From positions 3,224,001 through 3,288,000 of the forward strand of contig NZ_AP024235.1 of NCBI RefSeq assembly GCF_016756315.1: 64,000 nucleotides of DNA. The letters are read 5' to 3'. The stretch's first letter is position 1. Every line of letters begins with the position of its first letter. This DNA is from Alteromonas sp. KC3. Lineage in GTDB: Bacteria; Pseudomonadota; Gammaproteobacteria; Enterobacterales; Alteromonadaceae. This document shows positions 26,124 through 36,471 of the stretch, in pieces. The notes beneath the pieces are model-generated. The model made no database searches and was not told where the DNA came from. It saw nothing but the letters and a program-made list of their open reading frames with translations. A program made the position numbers and the translations under genes.

Positions 26124-26303
26124 TATTATTATCCAGTGTGTTTCATGTTATGGGAATTCTATTTTGTAACTTTATAGCATTACTAATATTTTGGTTAACT
26201 TTCAATTAACCACACGACCAACCACCCAAAAATGTAGTTTAACGAATGTAAACTAATATGGATGTCTGCATACTCGGTCGTGCCCATTCACCAACAACAC
26301 AAG

Positions 26304-27191
26304 TTAAAACGTCACGATGTCATCATTAATTAGATGCCCAACCACGTCACTGTCTTTTGCATCAACGAATGCATGATCAATGGCTTTAAAACGGGCGCTG
26401 GTTACTTTGCGATAATTAGGGTGCGTGTAAATGTAAGTTTGATTCGAACGCAATGCTTCTAATACTCGCTGTGCAAGCATTGTAGCTGGAATACCCGATT
26501 CGACGGCTCGTGTAGCAGCCTGTGCTCCCGCTTTTAGCTTATCCTTATCAATTCGCTTGTCAGAGGCTACAGCGTATTTCTGTTGACGATTGCGATAAGA
26601 TTCGTGAATGCGCGTTTTAACGAAAGCTGGGCACAATACCGACACATGGATATTGTGCGGCTGTAGTTCCGCAACCCAGCTTTCAGACATCGATACCACT
26701 GCCGCTTTTGAAGCGCAGTAAGCGCCTGCGTATGGCATCCCCATCATACCTGCCATAGAGGCAACATTAAGCACCCAGCCGCCTTCGCCATGCTCTTTAA
26801 TAGCGGGTACGCATGCTTGCGCGCCATAAAGCACACCCATTACGTTTACGTCCATTACCCAGCGCCATGTTTCGTGCTCTGAGTCTTCTATTTTTCCCGG
26901 CGTTCCTCCCACACCTGCATTGTTAACTACCATGTGCACCTTACCGAACTGTGCTTTGGCACTTGTCACAATATCCTGCCACTGCGCATAGTCTGTGACA
27001 TCAAGTGCACAAGTTAAAATATTGAAGCCCTTGGCACGCAGTTCATCGGCAGATATTTGTAACGCTTGCGTATCAATATCGCCCATTACAATATTCATCC
27101 CCTGTTCGGCAAAGGCTTCTGCCAATGCCAAGCCTATCCCACCTGCTGCTCCAGAGATGATCGCTGTCTTTCCGGCAAACTCATTAGACAT
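26304..27191 (-). CDS. short-chain dehydrogenase/reductase
   Basis: 295 residues, classical SDR: the cofactor motif GAAGGIG (with an Asp, MGDID, at the end of the second strand favouring NAD(H)), the NNAG motif, a catalytic Ser in VASMAGMMG, and YCASK giving the Tyr and Lys. A C-terminal extension of about 50 residues follows the core. The substrate is unknown. The start has AGGAG six bases upstream. It stands alone, with about 180 bases without a gene on the right of its upstream neighbour. Confidence 0.88.
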   Translation of the reverse strand: MSNEFAGKTAIISGAAGGIGLALAEAFAEQGMNIVMGDIDTQALQISADELRAKGFNILTCALDVTDYAQWQDIVTSAKAQFGKVHMVVNNAGVGGTPGKIEDSEHETWRWVMDVNVMGVLYGAQACVPAIKEHGEGGWVLNVASMAGMMGMPYAGAYCASKAAVVSMSESWVAELQPHNIHVSVLCPAFVKTRIHESYRNRQQKYAVASDKRIDKDKLKAGAQAATRAVESGIPATMLAQRVLEALRSNQTYIYTHPNYRKVTSARFKAIDHAFVDAKDSDVVGHLINDDIVTF

Positions 27192-27485
27192 TATGTACTC
27201 CTGTTGTATTTCTGCTTCTTTGGCTTTGAAATGGTGTTATTGCTGCAATTCACTGCGCGAAAGGTTACGAGCGCAGCAAGGCACAAGTCATTAGCACTAA
27301 GAGTAGGCGGGCTTTTTGAAACGGAATACTTTATTTGACGAATTTGACAGACTTCATGAAATTGATGGAATAAAGCGCGATGTGTGAAGCTATTACAGAC
27401 ACTTTAGTGCGCTTTTGGCGTAGCGAGTAACCCATATGTTCACGGGCTTCGTAAGAGTAAACAGTTATTTAAAGGATGCGATTTT

Positions 27486-28436
27486 GTGAACAAGGACAAT
27501 TTCAAAAGTGCCAAATCATTATTTGATCTCTCTATAAGCAGTTGGTGGCGTATCGCCAAGCGAGTATTTGGCAATATACAAGACCACAATGTTCCACTTA
27601 TTGCTGCGGGCACCGCTTTCTATTTTCTACTTGCTATATTTCCATTATTGGCCGCCACAATTTCGCTCTATGGTTTGGTGGTGTCGCAACAAGAATTACA
27701 AGAGCACATGGTGCTTTTAGTTGACCTAGTGCCTTCAAAAAGCCGCTACATTATTGAAGAACAGTTAACTTCCCTTACACAAAAATCAAGCGCGACACTG
27801 GGTTGGGGCTTTGTTTTTACACTGCTGTTATCACTGTGGAGCAGTAGCAAAGGAGGCAACGCCTTAATCAAAGCATGCAACATCACTTATATTGAGCCTG
27901 AAGGAAGAAGCTTTTTTCACGGACTAATTGCACGCGTTGTTTGTACGCTTGGCATGATATGTATGCTGCTTATTGCACTTTTTAGTGTATCGCTTTTACC
28001 TGAACTTATCAGTGCGCTAACCCATTACAGCCTCGATAAAGAAGACGCGAGATGGATAACTTGGCCATTGCTATTGCTGCTATTCAATCTGAGCTTGTCA
28101 CTTTTATACCGCTACGCCCCCCATCGACGACCTGCCCGCTGGCGCTGGATAACGCCAGGCTCGTGTGTGGCCACGTTGCTATGGGTGCTAGCATCAAGTG
28201 CATTTTCTTTCTACCTTAATGAATTTGCCTCGTATGACAAAACCTATGGTTCGGTAGGCGGGCTCATTATTCTGCTGATGTGGTTGTATTTAAGTGCCTA
28301 TATCGTGTTGATAGGTGCCGAGCTAAATGCGGCTATGGAGCTTCAAACTACTGCAGATAGTACAGTCGGCGAAGACAAACCGATGGGCGAACGCAACGCA
28401 GTGGTTGCCGATAACACACCTGATGACCTGCGTTAA
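27486..28436 (+). CDS. YihY/BrkB family inner-membrane protein
   Basis: 316 residues with about six membrane helices. Family landmarks: NVPLIAAGTAFYFLLAIFPL near the start, LWSSSKGGNALIKACN, YRYAPHRRPARWRW and SYDKTYGSVGGLIILLMWLYLSAYIVLIGAELNA. The old label ribonuclease BN for this family is a known misassignment; true function is unresolved. The start is GTG with AAGGA ten bases upstream. Its stop codon shares TTAA with the stop of the convergent GGDEF-EAL gene, a four-base 3' overlap. Confidence 0.9.
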   Translation: MNKDNFKSAKSLFDLSISSWWRIAKRVFGNIQDHNVPLIAAGTAFYFLLAIFPLLAATISLYGLVVSQQELQEHMVLLVDLVPSKSRYIIEEQLTSLTQKSSATLGWGFVFTLLLSLWSSSKGGNALIKACNITYIEPEGRSFFHGLIARVVCTLGMICMLLIALFSVSLLPELISALTHYSLDKEDARWITWPLLLLLFNLSLSLLYRYAPHRRPARWRWITPGSCVATLLWVLASSAFSFYLNEFASYDKTYGSVGGLIILLMWLYLSAYIVLIGAELNAAMELQTTADSTVGEDKPMGERNAVVADNTPDDLR

Positions 28437-30940
28437 CTATTTTGGGGAGTGAGCCAGGTTTCAAAGTCTGCCTTCGATAGTGGCTTGCTAAAATAGTAAC
28501 CCTGAAATAGTTTGCAACCGTAAGACGCCATAAGTTCAACTTGCTCTAAGGTCTCTGTTCCCTCAGCAACATTGGTAAGTTCCATAGTTTTGCTAATTGC
28601 TATTATCGATTTCACCAATTCGCGGTTGCGCTCATCGTGGAGACCGTCTACAAATGATTTGTCGATTTTAAGCACGTCTAAAGGCAATTCGCTTAAGTAC
28701 GAAAGTGACGAATAGCCAGTGCCAAAATCATCTAATGCGACAGTAATACCAAAACTTCTAAGAGCATTTAATGTTGAAATGGCCTTCTTGCGCTCGGTAA
28801 GCAAGCCAGACTCTGTAAGCTCTAACTCAATTAAATGAGGAGGAAGTGAATGCGCTTCAATCGAGGTCATCAGATGTTGAATAAATTCTGAGTCTTCAAA
28901 CTGTGAAGCCGTGGCATTAATTGCAATGGGAACTAACTTGAGCCCGTTGCTCTGCCACTTTGTTATGTCATCTAAAACACGCGCTAATACCCACTGCCCT
29001 AATAGGTGAATAACCCCCGTTTCTTCGGCTATTGGTATAAAGTCAGCAGGCGATACAAAACCACGTTTGTGACTGAACCAACGTACCAGTGCTTCAGCAC
29101 CAACAATAGCGCCATCTCTATCAACCTTTGGCTGATAGTAAACGTCTAAACCGTCTTCGTTGTGCAATGCCGCGACAAGATCGGCTTCAACTTCGCGAGT
29201 GAACTCAAGGTTTGAAAGAAATGAAGGATCGAAGAAAGCAAATCGCCCACGTCCGTGCTCCTTCGCCTTCATCAAGGCTTGTTCTGCAGCGCCTATAACG
29301 TCAAAGCTTACATCGGTCTGCGAAGGGAAAATGACCGCTCCCATTGTGCAATTGATATTAATTTTACGATTACCTATTGCACACGTTTTGTTGACTATGG
29401 CTTGAATGGCGGTCCAATGAACATTAGTTAAACTGGTGATATCAGCGTGAACATCAGGGATCACCACCCCAAACTCATCCCCCCCGCAGCGTGAAATAAA
29501 CACGCCTTCATTGGCGTAACTCTGTAACCGTTCGCCAACAATTTTAAGCACGCGATCGCCCACATCATAACCGTATTTCCGATTCACCTCGCCAAAGTGA
29601 TCGACATCAAAAAGCATGAGTAATGCTTGGTTTTTGTGTAGGTGTTGCTCAGCTCGAATAGTGTTAATGAATCGCAGAAGTTTAATCCGATTTGGCAAGC
29701 GCGTGAGGTAATCCACATAGGCTGTTGCCCTTAATTCATCTTGGAGTACTTGCCGTCTAAGTTCTGCACTTATCCGGGTTGCAAAAACGTCGGTAACCGT
29801 TTTAATGGTGCTTTCATTTTTCAGTACGTTTTTATAGAGCAGCACCAGCACACCTACATTGCTTTGATTATTGCCAACAATGGGGTAACCAATATAAGCC
29901 TCTATTCCCTCTTCGCGAAGCATCGCATCATCAGGATAATCATCGGCAACATGTGCTTTATGAATACAAGACTGGATGGTGAGCACATTTTCACACGGTG
30001 TCCCTTTTCGTTCGTACACAAAGTTGTCTATGCGCTTGCCGTCTTTGAACACTACTTTGGTTGCGATATTTTGTTTATCGTGAGGCTCTACCAGACCGAA
30101 TAACACATAGTCTGCACGAGAAAAACGCGCCAACAACTCTACACTTTCTTCATAAAAGGCATGCTGACCATCTTCATTAGAAATCTGTGCAAGCTCTGAA
30201 AACACGTGCTGTTGCGCGCTTTTTTCTTCAACTTCTTTCATCAATTCATCTGACTTTTCTTTAAAGCCGCGGCTTATCATGCCCAAAACCAATAAAGACA
30301 GTACCGTGGAAGGTACGCCTCCCACGTATACCCAATTTAACGTTTGTTGGTCTATGTGAAATCCGATAACGCTCGAAGCAAATTGCAGCGCGATAGTCAA
30401 AACTAAAGCCCCAAAGAGATAGGTTTGGTTTTGCTTATAAAAACGAATGACGCAGTACATCATAAAAAGCGACGACAACCCGTAGCTTAAATGAATGAGC
30501 TTAAAGTACGCCCCTCCCGCGCCTTTTAACAGTGTTGCGGTGTCACCAAAAACGGTCTGGTAATACACAAGCTGTACATTATCTCCATAGCGAATGGAGT
30601 AGTCAGAAAACAAATTGATAAGCAATATAGGCAATGACAGTACACAAAATGCGTAAAAGAGCGCATTGATGTACTTAAAATGCGTCCAGAGCCCGAGCAC
30701 GAGAATAAGTAATGGATGACCTATAATGATGCACGCTAAGTGAAATTTGCTGATAAGGATAGCGTCTTCTGCATTGGTAGCAGTGTGCAGTGACAGGGAA
30801 AACCAATGGAAGAAAAACAGGATTACATTAAGAATGGCCAGTGCAACAAAATAGGGCCTCTGCTTGTCGATACCAGACAGCAAAATGCTAATAGCACACA
30901 CGGCGTTAGCGGTCATCAACATGCTGTAAAATGCTGTCAT
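28433..30940 (-). CDS. membrane GAF-GGDEF-EAL cyclic-di-GMP protein
   Basis: 835 residues. Seven or so membrane helices span residues 1-235. A short coiled coil and a GAF-like sensor domain follow (about 245-395), then GGDEF (about 400-565) and EAL (about 580-830). The cyclase site RCGGDEF is intact; the inhibitory RxxD site that would lie five residues before it is missing (NEGV). The phosphodiesterase motifs EALVRW, ELTES, DDFGTGYSS and KIDKSFV are intact, so the protein may both make and break c-di-GMP, with breakdown the more certain activity. No cognate regulator is adjacent. Confidence 0.92.
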   Translation of the reverse strand: MTAFYSMLMTANAVCAISILLSGIDKQRPYFVALAILNVILFFFHWFSLSLHTATNAEDAILISKFHLACIIIGHPLLILVLGLWTHFKYINALFYAFCVLSLPILLINLFSDYSIRYGDNVQLVYYQTVFGDTATLLKGAGGAYFKLIHLSYGLSSLFMMYCVIRFYKQNQTYLFGALVLTIALQFASSVIGFHIDQQTLNWVYVGGVPSTVLSLLVLGMISRGFKEKSDELMKEVEEKSAQQHVFSELAQISNEDGQHAFYEESVELLARFSRADYVLFGLVEPHDKQNIATKVVFKDGKRIDNFVYERKGTPCENVLTIQSCIHKAHVADDYPDDAMLREEGIEAYIGYPIVGNNQSNVGVLVLLYKNVLKNESTIKTVTDVFATRISAELRRQVLQDELRATAYVDYLTRLPNRIKLLRFINTIRAEQHLHKNQALLMLFDVDHFGEVNRKYGYDVGDRVLKIVGERLQSYANEGVFISRCGGDEFGVVIPDVHADITSLTNVHWTAIQAIVNKTCAIGNRKININCTMGAVIFPSQTDVSFDVIGAAEQALMKAKEHGRGRFAFFDPSFLSNLEFTREVEADLVAALHNEDGLDVYYQPKVDRDGAIVGAEALVRWFSHKRGFVSPADFIPIAEETGVIHLLGQWVLARVLDDITKWQSNGLKLVPIAINATASQFEDSEFIQHLMTSIEAHSLPPHLIELELTESGLLTERKKAISTLNALRSFGITVALDDFGTGYSSLSYLSELPLDVLKIDKSFVDGLHDERNRELVKSIIAISKTMELTNVAEGTETLEQVELMASYGCKLFQGYYFSKPLSKADFETWLTPQNS

Positions 30941-31065
30941 CGAAGTTTTCCCTTTCGCAGACGTATTAGCCCTTTGGGGTCTCTCATGGCCTTGCTTTTA
31001 AGGTAGCGTTTAAATAAGCATAGACAGTTTTTTAAAAAGCGTGATAAATAGCAGAAAGCGAATTA

Positions 31066-31093
31066 AAAAAGCCGAGTAAACACTCGGCTTTTT
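31066..31093. terminator. bidirectional intrinsic terminator
   Basis: Twelve-base stem AAAAAGCCGAGT (31066-31077) and its complement (31082-31093) around AAAC, with A-rich and T-rich ends. It lies 50 bases past the stop of the minus-strand beta-lactamase-fold gene. Confidence 0.75.
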
Positions 31094-31142
31094 AGTGTGT
31101 TTTGTTAAGGATTACGCTTGCAATCAAACCAAGCGCTTACCC

Positions 31143-32624
31143 TTAAGGTTTAGGCTCAACTTCTGGGAAGTAAGAAACTTTGTCGCTGCCTTTCCGACTG
31201 ACCATTAAACGCTTTTTATTATTAGACACATCTAGACTTAACAGATTAGCATAGCCGTCTGTGGCGAATTTTCCTTCACCAACGTGCACTAATACGCCAC
31301 TAGTATCTGCTGACCAAAGCTTTAGCCCACCTTCATACACCAATTGATTTGCTTGCTGCTTTACCGTTAAGGTTTGTCCAAAGCCCAAATTATAAGTACC
31401 TTCTATCGCTTTAAGCGTGCTCTGGTCAGCCTGTTGCGAAGCATTAGCAATTGATGTATTCCAACCCAATTGCGCCATGATATCGGCAGACAATATTTCA
31501 ATAACAGGAATACGCGCGGGGTTACCGCCGTTGCCGAATATTGCAATACCTCGGCCGCCATCCATTGTGCCCATTATGTGACCGCCAGTACCCGTGTTAG
31601 AGCCACCATGTGAAAACCAGTCTTGATTAGCTTTTGCTTCGGTTCGCATCCAGCCAAGTCCCCACCCGCCGGCAACGTCTAACGTTTCTATGTGGGTGGT
31701 GGTTCTTGCTACGTCGTCTGAAATAACCTGAGTTTGTTTTCCCGCTAGCGCGTTTTGCATTTCAATTAAAAGCTTGGCCATATCGGTTGGCGTACTCCAC
31801 ATACCTGATGGCGCGATTTGTGGGCAAATCGGTAGGCCTGCACCAATAACGGTTAGGTCATCATTATGTACACTTGCCACGTTTGATAAGAACGCATCGT
31901 GATTGGGTTGATACATAGTGGTACGCGACATATTAAGTGGCTCAAATAACATGGTTTGGGCCAGTTCTGGCAATGACATGCCGGTAAGATCCTCTAGCGC
32001 AATTTGCACTATCACATAGCCTCCACCACTGTACGCCCAACTAGTGCCTGGTTCGAACATCAAACTGATGGGTTTGTCGTAGCGCGGCACTTTCACACCG
32101 TTTAGACTATCAATAGCAGTAGGTACATCGTCGCCTTCATAATAGTCAACAAATCCGCCTTGCGTTGTACCTGCGGTATGACTTAGTAAGCGGCGAAATG
32201 TTATCGCGTCTGGATTAGGGAAATCGGCTGGGTTAAGCTTCCAGCGCTTTAAGTATTTTGACACTGAATCGTCGAGAGATAACTTGCCCTGCTCTTCTAA
32301 CATGGCGACTAACAGCGCGGTTACCGGTTTTGAAATAGACGCGGTTGAAAACGCCGTTTCATCATCAATCTTTTGACCCGAACCAAAACGCTTTTCACCA
32401 CTTGAAGCCGTAAGCACAACTTCATAGTTATCGATAACAGCAAGACTCACTCCTGAAAGTTTATGATCTTTCAACAACGTGTCGAGTTCCGCTTGCGTAA
32501 TGCTAATTTGTGCTTGCGAGGTCGGTTTTGTTTCTGCCGCCAGTGCGCTGCTATAGGGTGAACCGCTAAGTACCGCTAGTGCAAATAAAGTAGCGCCAGA
32601 AAGTAGGGTTTTCATGGGTGTCAT
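31143..32624 (-). CDS. secreted serine hydrolase of the beta-lactamase (class C/CubicO) family
   Basis: 493 residues with a signal peptide ending near SSALAA. The catalytic Ser and Lys are in SISK (Ser96, Lys99); a Tyr follows in WAYSGGGY at the position of the YxN motif, and HGGSNTGTGG is the third motif. A C-terminal beta-rich domain of about 95 residues resembles those added to D-aminopeptidases and esterases of this family. The true substrate is unknown; beta-lactam resistance is not implied. GGAG lies eight bases upstream of ATG. Divergent from the LytS-type kinase. Confidence 0.88.
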   Translation of the reverse strand: MTPMKTLLSGATLFALAVLSGSPYSSALAAETKPTSQAQISITQAELDTLLKDHKLSGVSLAVIDNYEVVLTASSGEKRFGSGQKIDDETAFSTASISKPVTALLVAMLEEQGKLSLDDSVSKYLKRWKLNPADFPNPDAITFRRLLSHTAGTTQGGFVDYYEGDDVPTAIDSLNGVKVPRYDKPISLMFEPGTSWAYSGGGYVIVQIALEDLTGMSLPELAQTMLFEPLNMSRTTMYQPNHDAFLSNVASVHNDDLTVIGAGLPICPQIAPSGMWSTPTDMAKLLIEMQNALAGKQTQVISDDVARTTTHIETLDVAGGWGLGWMRTEAKANQDWFSHGGSNTGTGGHIMGTMDGGRGIAIFGNGGNPARIPVIEILSADIMAQLGWNTSIANASQQADQSTLKAIEGTYNLGFGQTLTVKQQANQLVYEGGLKLWSADTSGVLVHVGEGKFATDGYANLLSLDVSNNKKRLMVSRKGSDKVSYFPEVEPKP

Positions 32625-32794
32625 ATCATTCTCTCCTCATAAAGATGTACACACTTTAATCAGAAAGAACCCGTTTTATATCGACAAAAACCTGAACGGC
32701 ATCTACACAACCTGAACAGCATTGAGAAAGGTTCAATGCCACAACAAAACTGTGTAAGGTAATACCTCTTAACAACAAGTAGGTAGTTCCGTCT

Positions 32795-34609
32795 GTGCGA
32801 ATTGTAAATTGGTTTTATTTGATGCTGATGGCCGCGATTATTTGGGGTCTAGTTCTTATGCACAAGCCACCGTTACAGACGTTAGTTATGCCTACATCTT
32901 TTGCGCTATTACACTCCTCGCAAACTTCACTTCCACCACAAGAGGCAAATTGGCAAGACCAAGATATAACCAGTTTGACGCTACCTGATGAAGCGATTTG
33001 GCTTAAGTTCACATTGCCACTCAATGAGGATACACCGCTACCCAATGGGGCAGTTCTAACTAACAGCAACAAGGTTAAAACAGCGAAAGGGCTCTTTATT
33101 TCAGTGCTTGGCGCGTACTCGGTCTATTTCAATGGTGAATTTATTGGCAACAATGGCATACCTGCCGTAGCAGATGCCCCCGAGGTCCCCGGAAATATCG
33201 ATAGCGTATTTTTGCTTCCACCTCATCTGATAATGCAGGGGTCAAATACTGTAATGCTTAGATTTAGTAGCCAGTTTAGGCCAGACAGTCTTACCCACAG
33301 TGGCGTTTGGGTATTTGCAGATGCCTATAGCAATTTGATAAACATAAATGAGGAACGTACCCGACTGCCAATTATGATGCTAAGTGCCTTGTTGTTGGTC
33401 GCGCTTTACTCGTTTGTTGTTTATTTCTCATCACTTAATAACGCTACTTATTTATGGTTTGGAAGCTTAAGTTTCACGCTTATTTTATTAATTGTCGCTG
33501 AGTCGTGGCGAGGTTTGTTCGGATACCCCTACCCATGGCACGTAGTGAGAATGGAAGTGGTCTTATGGTTAACCTTGGCCATCAGCGTATTATTGCCGAT
33601 GTTCTTTGTTGCCTTTTTCCGCTACACAAAACGGGTTGCAACCTACTCGCTGTGCGCACTTGCGTTGCTCTACACCTTGATAATGCTATTTGTAGATGGC
33701 TATGACTATCGAAGTTTTGTGTTGTTTGGTACAGGGCTTGTTTGCAGTATTGCCGTTTGTATAGTTAGCTTAATTGCGCGTAAACAGCACGCCTGGCTAA
33801 TGACTACGGGGTTAATGGTGTTTATTTCCCCTGTAGTATTAAGCCGCTTTTCTTTTATGGACCAATACTTTTTCGTATCGTTTATCGGTTTAGCATTGCT
33901 TATGCTTATGGTGCTAAATCAAACGCAAAGTGAGCGTCAAAGAGCGTTCGCTCAGTCCAAACTCACTACCCAACGATTAGAGCTTGAGCTGGTTAAAAAG
34001 CAGCTACAACCCCACTTCATTCTTAATACGCTTACGGCAATAGAAGAATGGGTAGATACGTCTCCCCATGATGCTGTCGCTTTTATTCAAGCATTGGCGC
34101 AAGAATTTCGTCAAATGGCGCAGCTTAGCAATCAGTCCCTCGTTACTTTTGAACAAGAAATCGCGCTTTGCGAAAGTCATTTAAAAATAATGGGCTATCG
34201 CTTTGATGCCAAATTTGAGTTGATAAAACGTAATATTAATCTTCAGCAACGTCTTCCCCCAGGGATCTTACTAACCCTTATCGAGAATGCCTTTAGCCAC
34301 AACCGCTACGATTCCCAAGCTTACTCATTCTATTTAGAGGGGAATACCGATAGAGAAAACGCGAAAGTGACGAGCATCATCTTCAAGTCGATGCGTAGCG
34401 CGGGCGCTAACTCAATTGATTTGAGCGAGTCAGACAATAATATCAATGGATTACATACAGGTGTAGGCAACAAGTATGTAAAAGCGAGACTACAAGAAGC
34501 GTATGGCGATTTGTGGTCATTTGAAGAGCATCAAGAGGCTGACTTTTGGGTAGTGACTCTCACCTTTCCCGCTTTTGAAAAAGCTAACAAACATGAGGAC
34601 TCGAAGTGA
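32795..34609 (+). CDS. LytS-type membrane sensor histidine kinase
   Basis: 604 residues. After an N-terminal anchor, residues 30-180 form a jelly-roll-like periplasmic domain of the 7TMR-DISM type (WLKFTLPL, YFNGEFIGNNG). Seven membrane helices span about 190-375. A short coiled coil leads to the His_kinase domain with the phospho-acceptor in QLQPHFILNTL (His407), an N box TLIENAFSH and a G-rich GVGNKYVKARL segment. It is an internal-histidine kinase of the LytS group. Start is GTG. Its stop overlaps the regulator's GTG start by four bases, so the pair is translationally coupled. Confidence 0.9.
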   Translation: MRIVNWFYLMLMAAIIWGLVLMHKPPLQTLVMPTSFALLHSSQTSLPPQEANWQDQDITSLTLPDEAIWLKFTLPLNEDTPLPNGAVLTNSNKVKTAKGLFISVLGAYSVYFNGEFIGNNGIPAVADAPEVPGNIDSVFLLPPHLIMQGSNTVMLRFSSQFRPDSLTHSGVWVFADAYSNLININEERTRLPIMMLSALLLVALYSFVVYFSSLNNATYLWFGSLSFTLILLIVAESWRGLFGYPYPWHVVRMEVVLWLTLAISVLLPMFFVAFFRYTKRVATYSLCALALLYTLIMLFVDGYDYRSFVLFGTGLVCSIAVCIVSLIARKQHAWLMTTGLMVFISPVVLSRFSFMDQYFFVSFIGLALLMLMVLNQTQSERQRAFAQSKLTTQRLELELVKKQLQPHFILNTLTAIEEWVDTSPHDAVAFIQALAQEFRQMAQLSNQSLVTFEQEIALCESHLKIMGYRFDAKFELIKRNINLQQRLPPGILLTLIENAFSHNRYDSQAYSFYLEGNTDRENAKVTSIIFKSMRSAGANSIDLSESDNNINGLHTGVGNKYVKARLQEAYGDLWSFEEHQEADFWVVTLTFPAFEKANKHEDSK

Positions 34610-35304
34610 ATATCGTATTGGTAGAAGACGAGCCAATGGTAGCCAAAAGGCTTCGGCGGTTTATTACTGAAAGTACTCAGGGGAAAGCGGCGATTAAACA
34701 CTTTAGTAATTTGGAAGACGCTCAGGACAGTCTTGTCAGTCAGCCTGTTGATGTAATGTTTCTTGATCTTAATTTACATGGCAAAGATGGATTCTTACTA
34801 CTCCACGAGCAACTCGTTCAGCCTTTCCATACTATTGTAGTGTCAGCCAACACTGACCGTGCGTTAGAAGCGTTTGAATTAGGTGTACTTGATTTCGTCG
34901 GTAAGCCTTTTACGCAAGAGCGAATAGATAAAGCGCTACAACGCTTTGCCGATGCTAATGTAAAAGGTCAATGCAAAACCCTGTCATACAAAAAACAAGA
35001 CATGGTACATTTTCTTGAAATCGATAACATTCAATTTGTACAAGCAGCTGGGCACTACAGTGAAATAACCACGAAAGATAATCATGTTATTTTGCACGAC
35101 AAGCACCTTGATAAATTAATGCAGGTTTTACCCGACACCTTTATTCGAGTGCATCGCTCTTATGCTATTTCGCTCAACGAATTAGAAAGCATTTCTCAAA
35201 AGTCCGGAGCAAAGTATATTGCTCACTTAAAATCAGGAGCCAGCGTTCCCGTTGGCAGAACGAAATTCAGCGAATTAATGGAACGACTCGAAGCGCCCAG
35301 TTAA
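34606..35304 (+). CDS. LytTR-family response regulator
   Basis: 232 residues. Receiver domain at 1-120 with the acidic pocket VEDEP, phospho-acceptor Asp54 in FLDLNLHG, a VVSAN segment and Lys in GKPF. The LytTR DNA-binding domain at about 135-230 contains VQAAGHYSEI and FIRVHRSYAISL. The start is GTG, overlapping the kinase stop by four bases. Targets are not visible here; flanking genes encode the beta-lactamase-fold hydrolase and a lipoprotein esterase, either of which could be controlled. Confidence 0.92.
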   Translation: MNIVLVEDEPMVAKRLRRFITESTQGKAAIKHFSNLEDAQDSLVSQPVDVMFLDLNLHGKDGFLLLHEQLVQPFHTIVVSANTDRALEAFELGVLDFVGKPFTQERIDKALQRFADANVKGQCKTLSYKKQDMVHFLEIDNIQFVQAAGHYSEITTKDNHVILHDKHLDKLMQVLPDTFIRVHRSYAISLNELESISQKSGAKYIAHLKSGASVPVGRTKFSELMERLEAPS

Positions 35305-35445
35305 CACTAAGCCTGCTATTAAAAACTCGCTCACCCTTAATGTGTATTTGCTTACATTTAAAGAGTTTAGTTACACACAAAAATGTGATGTGCTAGGTTA
35401 TCAATGCTTAGCACCCTTTTACATCACTAGTCGAGTATCCCAATC

Positions 35446-36342
35446 ATGACGTTAACATTTGTAGGCAAACCGCAGCACTGGTTAAAAAACACATTTTATT
35501 GCTTAGTCGCTTTGTCGTTAATTTCGTGTTCTGAGCGTCAAGCGACAGCCCATGAAAGCTCCACTAGTGAGAATACCCATCATAGTTTGAGTGCTGATAT
35601 TATCGAAAAATCGTTTACGATCCCCGGCCTAGCTCGAGATAGGAAGGTACGCATTTACTTGCCACCTGTCTATAACCAGACTGAACAAGAACAAACGCAC
35701 TTCCCCGTTATTTACATGCATGACGGGCAAAACCTTTTTGACGAGAAAACTTCCTATGCAGGTGAGTGGCAAGTTGATGAAACCTTAAACAAACTTTCAG
35801 CGTCTTATGGCCTCAATATCATTGTTGTAGGTATCGATAACGGTAGCGAGCATAGAATGAATGAGCTTTCACCCTGGCCTCATGACGACTTTGGCATTGC
35901 AGAAGGAGAAGCGTACCTCGCTTTTATCACTGACGTAGTGAAACCATACATCGACCAGCAATATCGTACATTAGACGATGCCGAAAATACGGCCATGATT
36001 GGCAGTTCAATGGGTGGTCTTATGACTCACTATGCCATCATCAAGCACCCCGACGCATTTGGCAAAGCGGGTATTTTTTCACCCTCCTATTGGTTTAGCG
36101 AAGAGGTTTTTCGCTTTACTGAACGTACCGACATTCCACAAAATAGCCGCTTCTATATTTCTGTCGGTGGCAAAGAGGGAGAGTCTATGGTGCCCTATGC
36201 TATTCGCATGACTGAAGCGCTTGAAGATAAGCAAGTCAGCCAGCAAAACCTCTTTTCACATGTTGTAGAAGACGGTGAGCACAACGAAGCCTTATGGGTG
36301 GGCGAGTTTGAAAACGCGGTGCTTTGGTTGTTTAAACAGTAA
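35446..36342 (+). CDS. lipoprotein alpha/beta hydrolase (esterase family)
   Basis: 298 residues. The N-terminus carries a hydrophobic signal ending in the lipobox LISC, so the enzyme is probably an envelope lipoprotein. The body matches the esterase D/enterochelin-esterase-like fold: VRIYLPPVYNQ, YMHDGQNLFDEKTSYAGEWQVDE, the nucleophile motif GSSMGG and a C-terminal His in DGEHNEALW. Substrate unknown; relatives hydrolyse esters of siderophores or plant-wall phenolics. It follows the LytTR regulator by about 140 bases. Confidence 0.85.
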   Translation: MTLTFVGKPQHWLKNTFYCLVALSLISCSERQATAHESSTSENTHHSLSADIIEKSFTIPGLARDRKVRIYLPPVYNQTEQEQTHFPVIYMHDGQNLFDEKTSYAGEWQVDETLNKLSASYGLNIIVVGIDNGSEHRMNELSPWPHDDFGIAEGEAYLAFITDVVKPYIDQQYRTLDDAENTAMIGSSMGGLMTHYAIIKHPDAFGKAGIFSPSYWFSEEVFRFTERTDIPQNSRFYISVGGKEGESMVPYAIRMTEALEDKQVSQQNLFSHVVEDGEHNEALWVGEFENAVLWLFKQ

Positions 36343-36377
36343 AAAGTCAGACACGCTCTAACCCGATAAGCACAAAA

Positions 36378-36402
36378 AAAGTATGTACGCTTTGCATACT
36401 TT
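36378..36402 (+). terminator. possible hairpin terminator
   Basis: AAAGTATG (36378-36385) and CATACTTT (36395-36402) form an 8-base stem with a 9-base loop, followed by a short T/A tract, about 35 bases after the esterase stop. Stem is AT-rich, so strength is doubtful. Confidence 0.35.
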
Positions 36403-36471
36403 ATTGAACGGATTGATAATTTCGTGACAGTGTAAACGTGTAATCTCTAGACTTTAACTGGAGAACTCACC

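Noticed and set aside
25774..26169. 131-codon plus-strand frame
   Set aside because: Antisense shadow of the sortilin-like gene, whose signal peptide and repeats are unambiguous.
27486..28436. Ribonuclease BN label for the YihY protein
   Set aside because: An integral membrane protein; the old name is a historical misassignment for this family.
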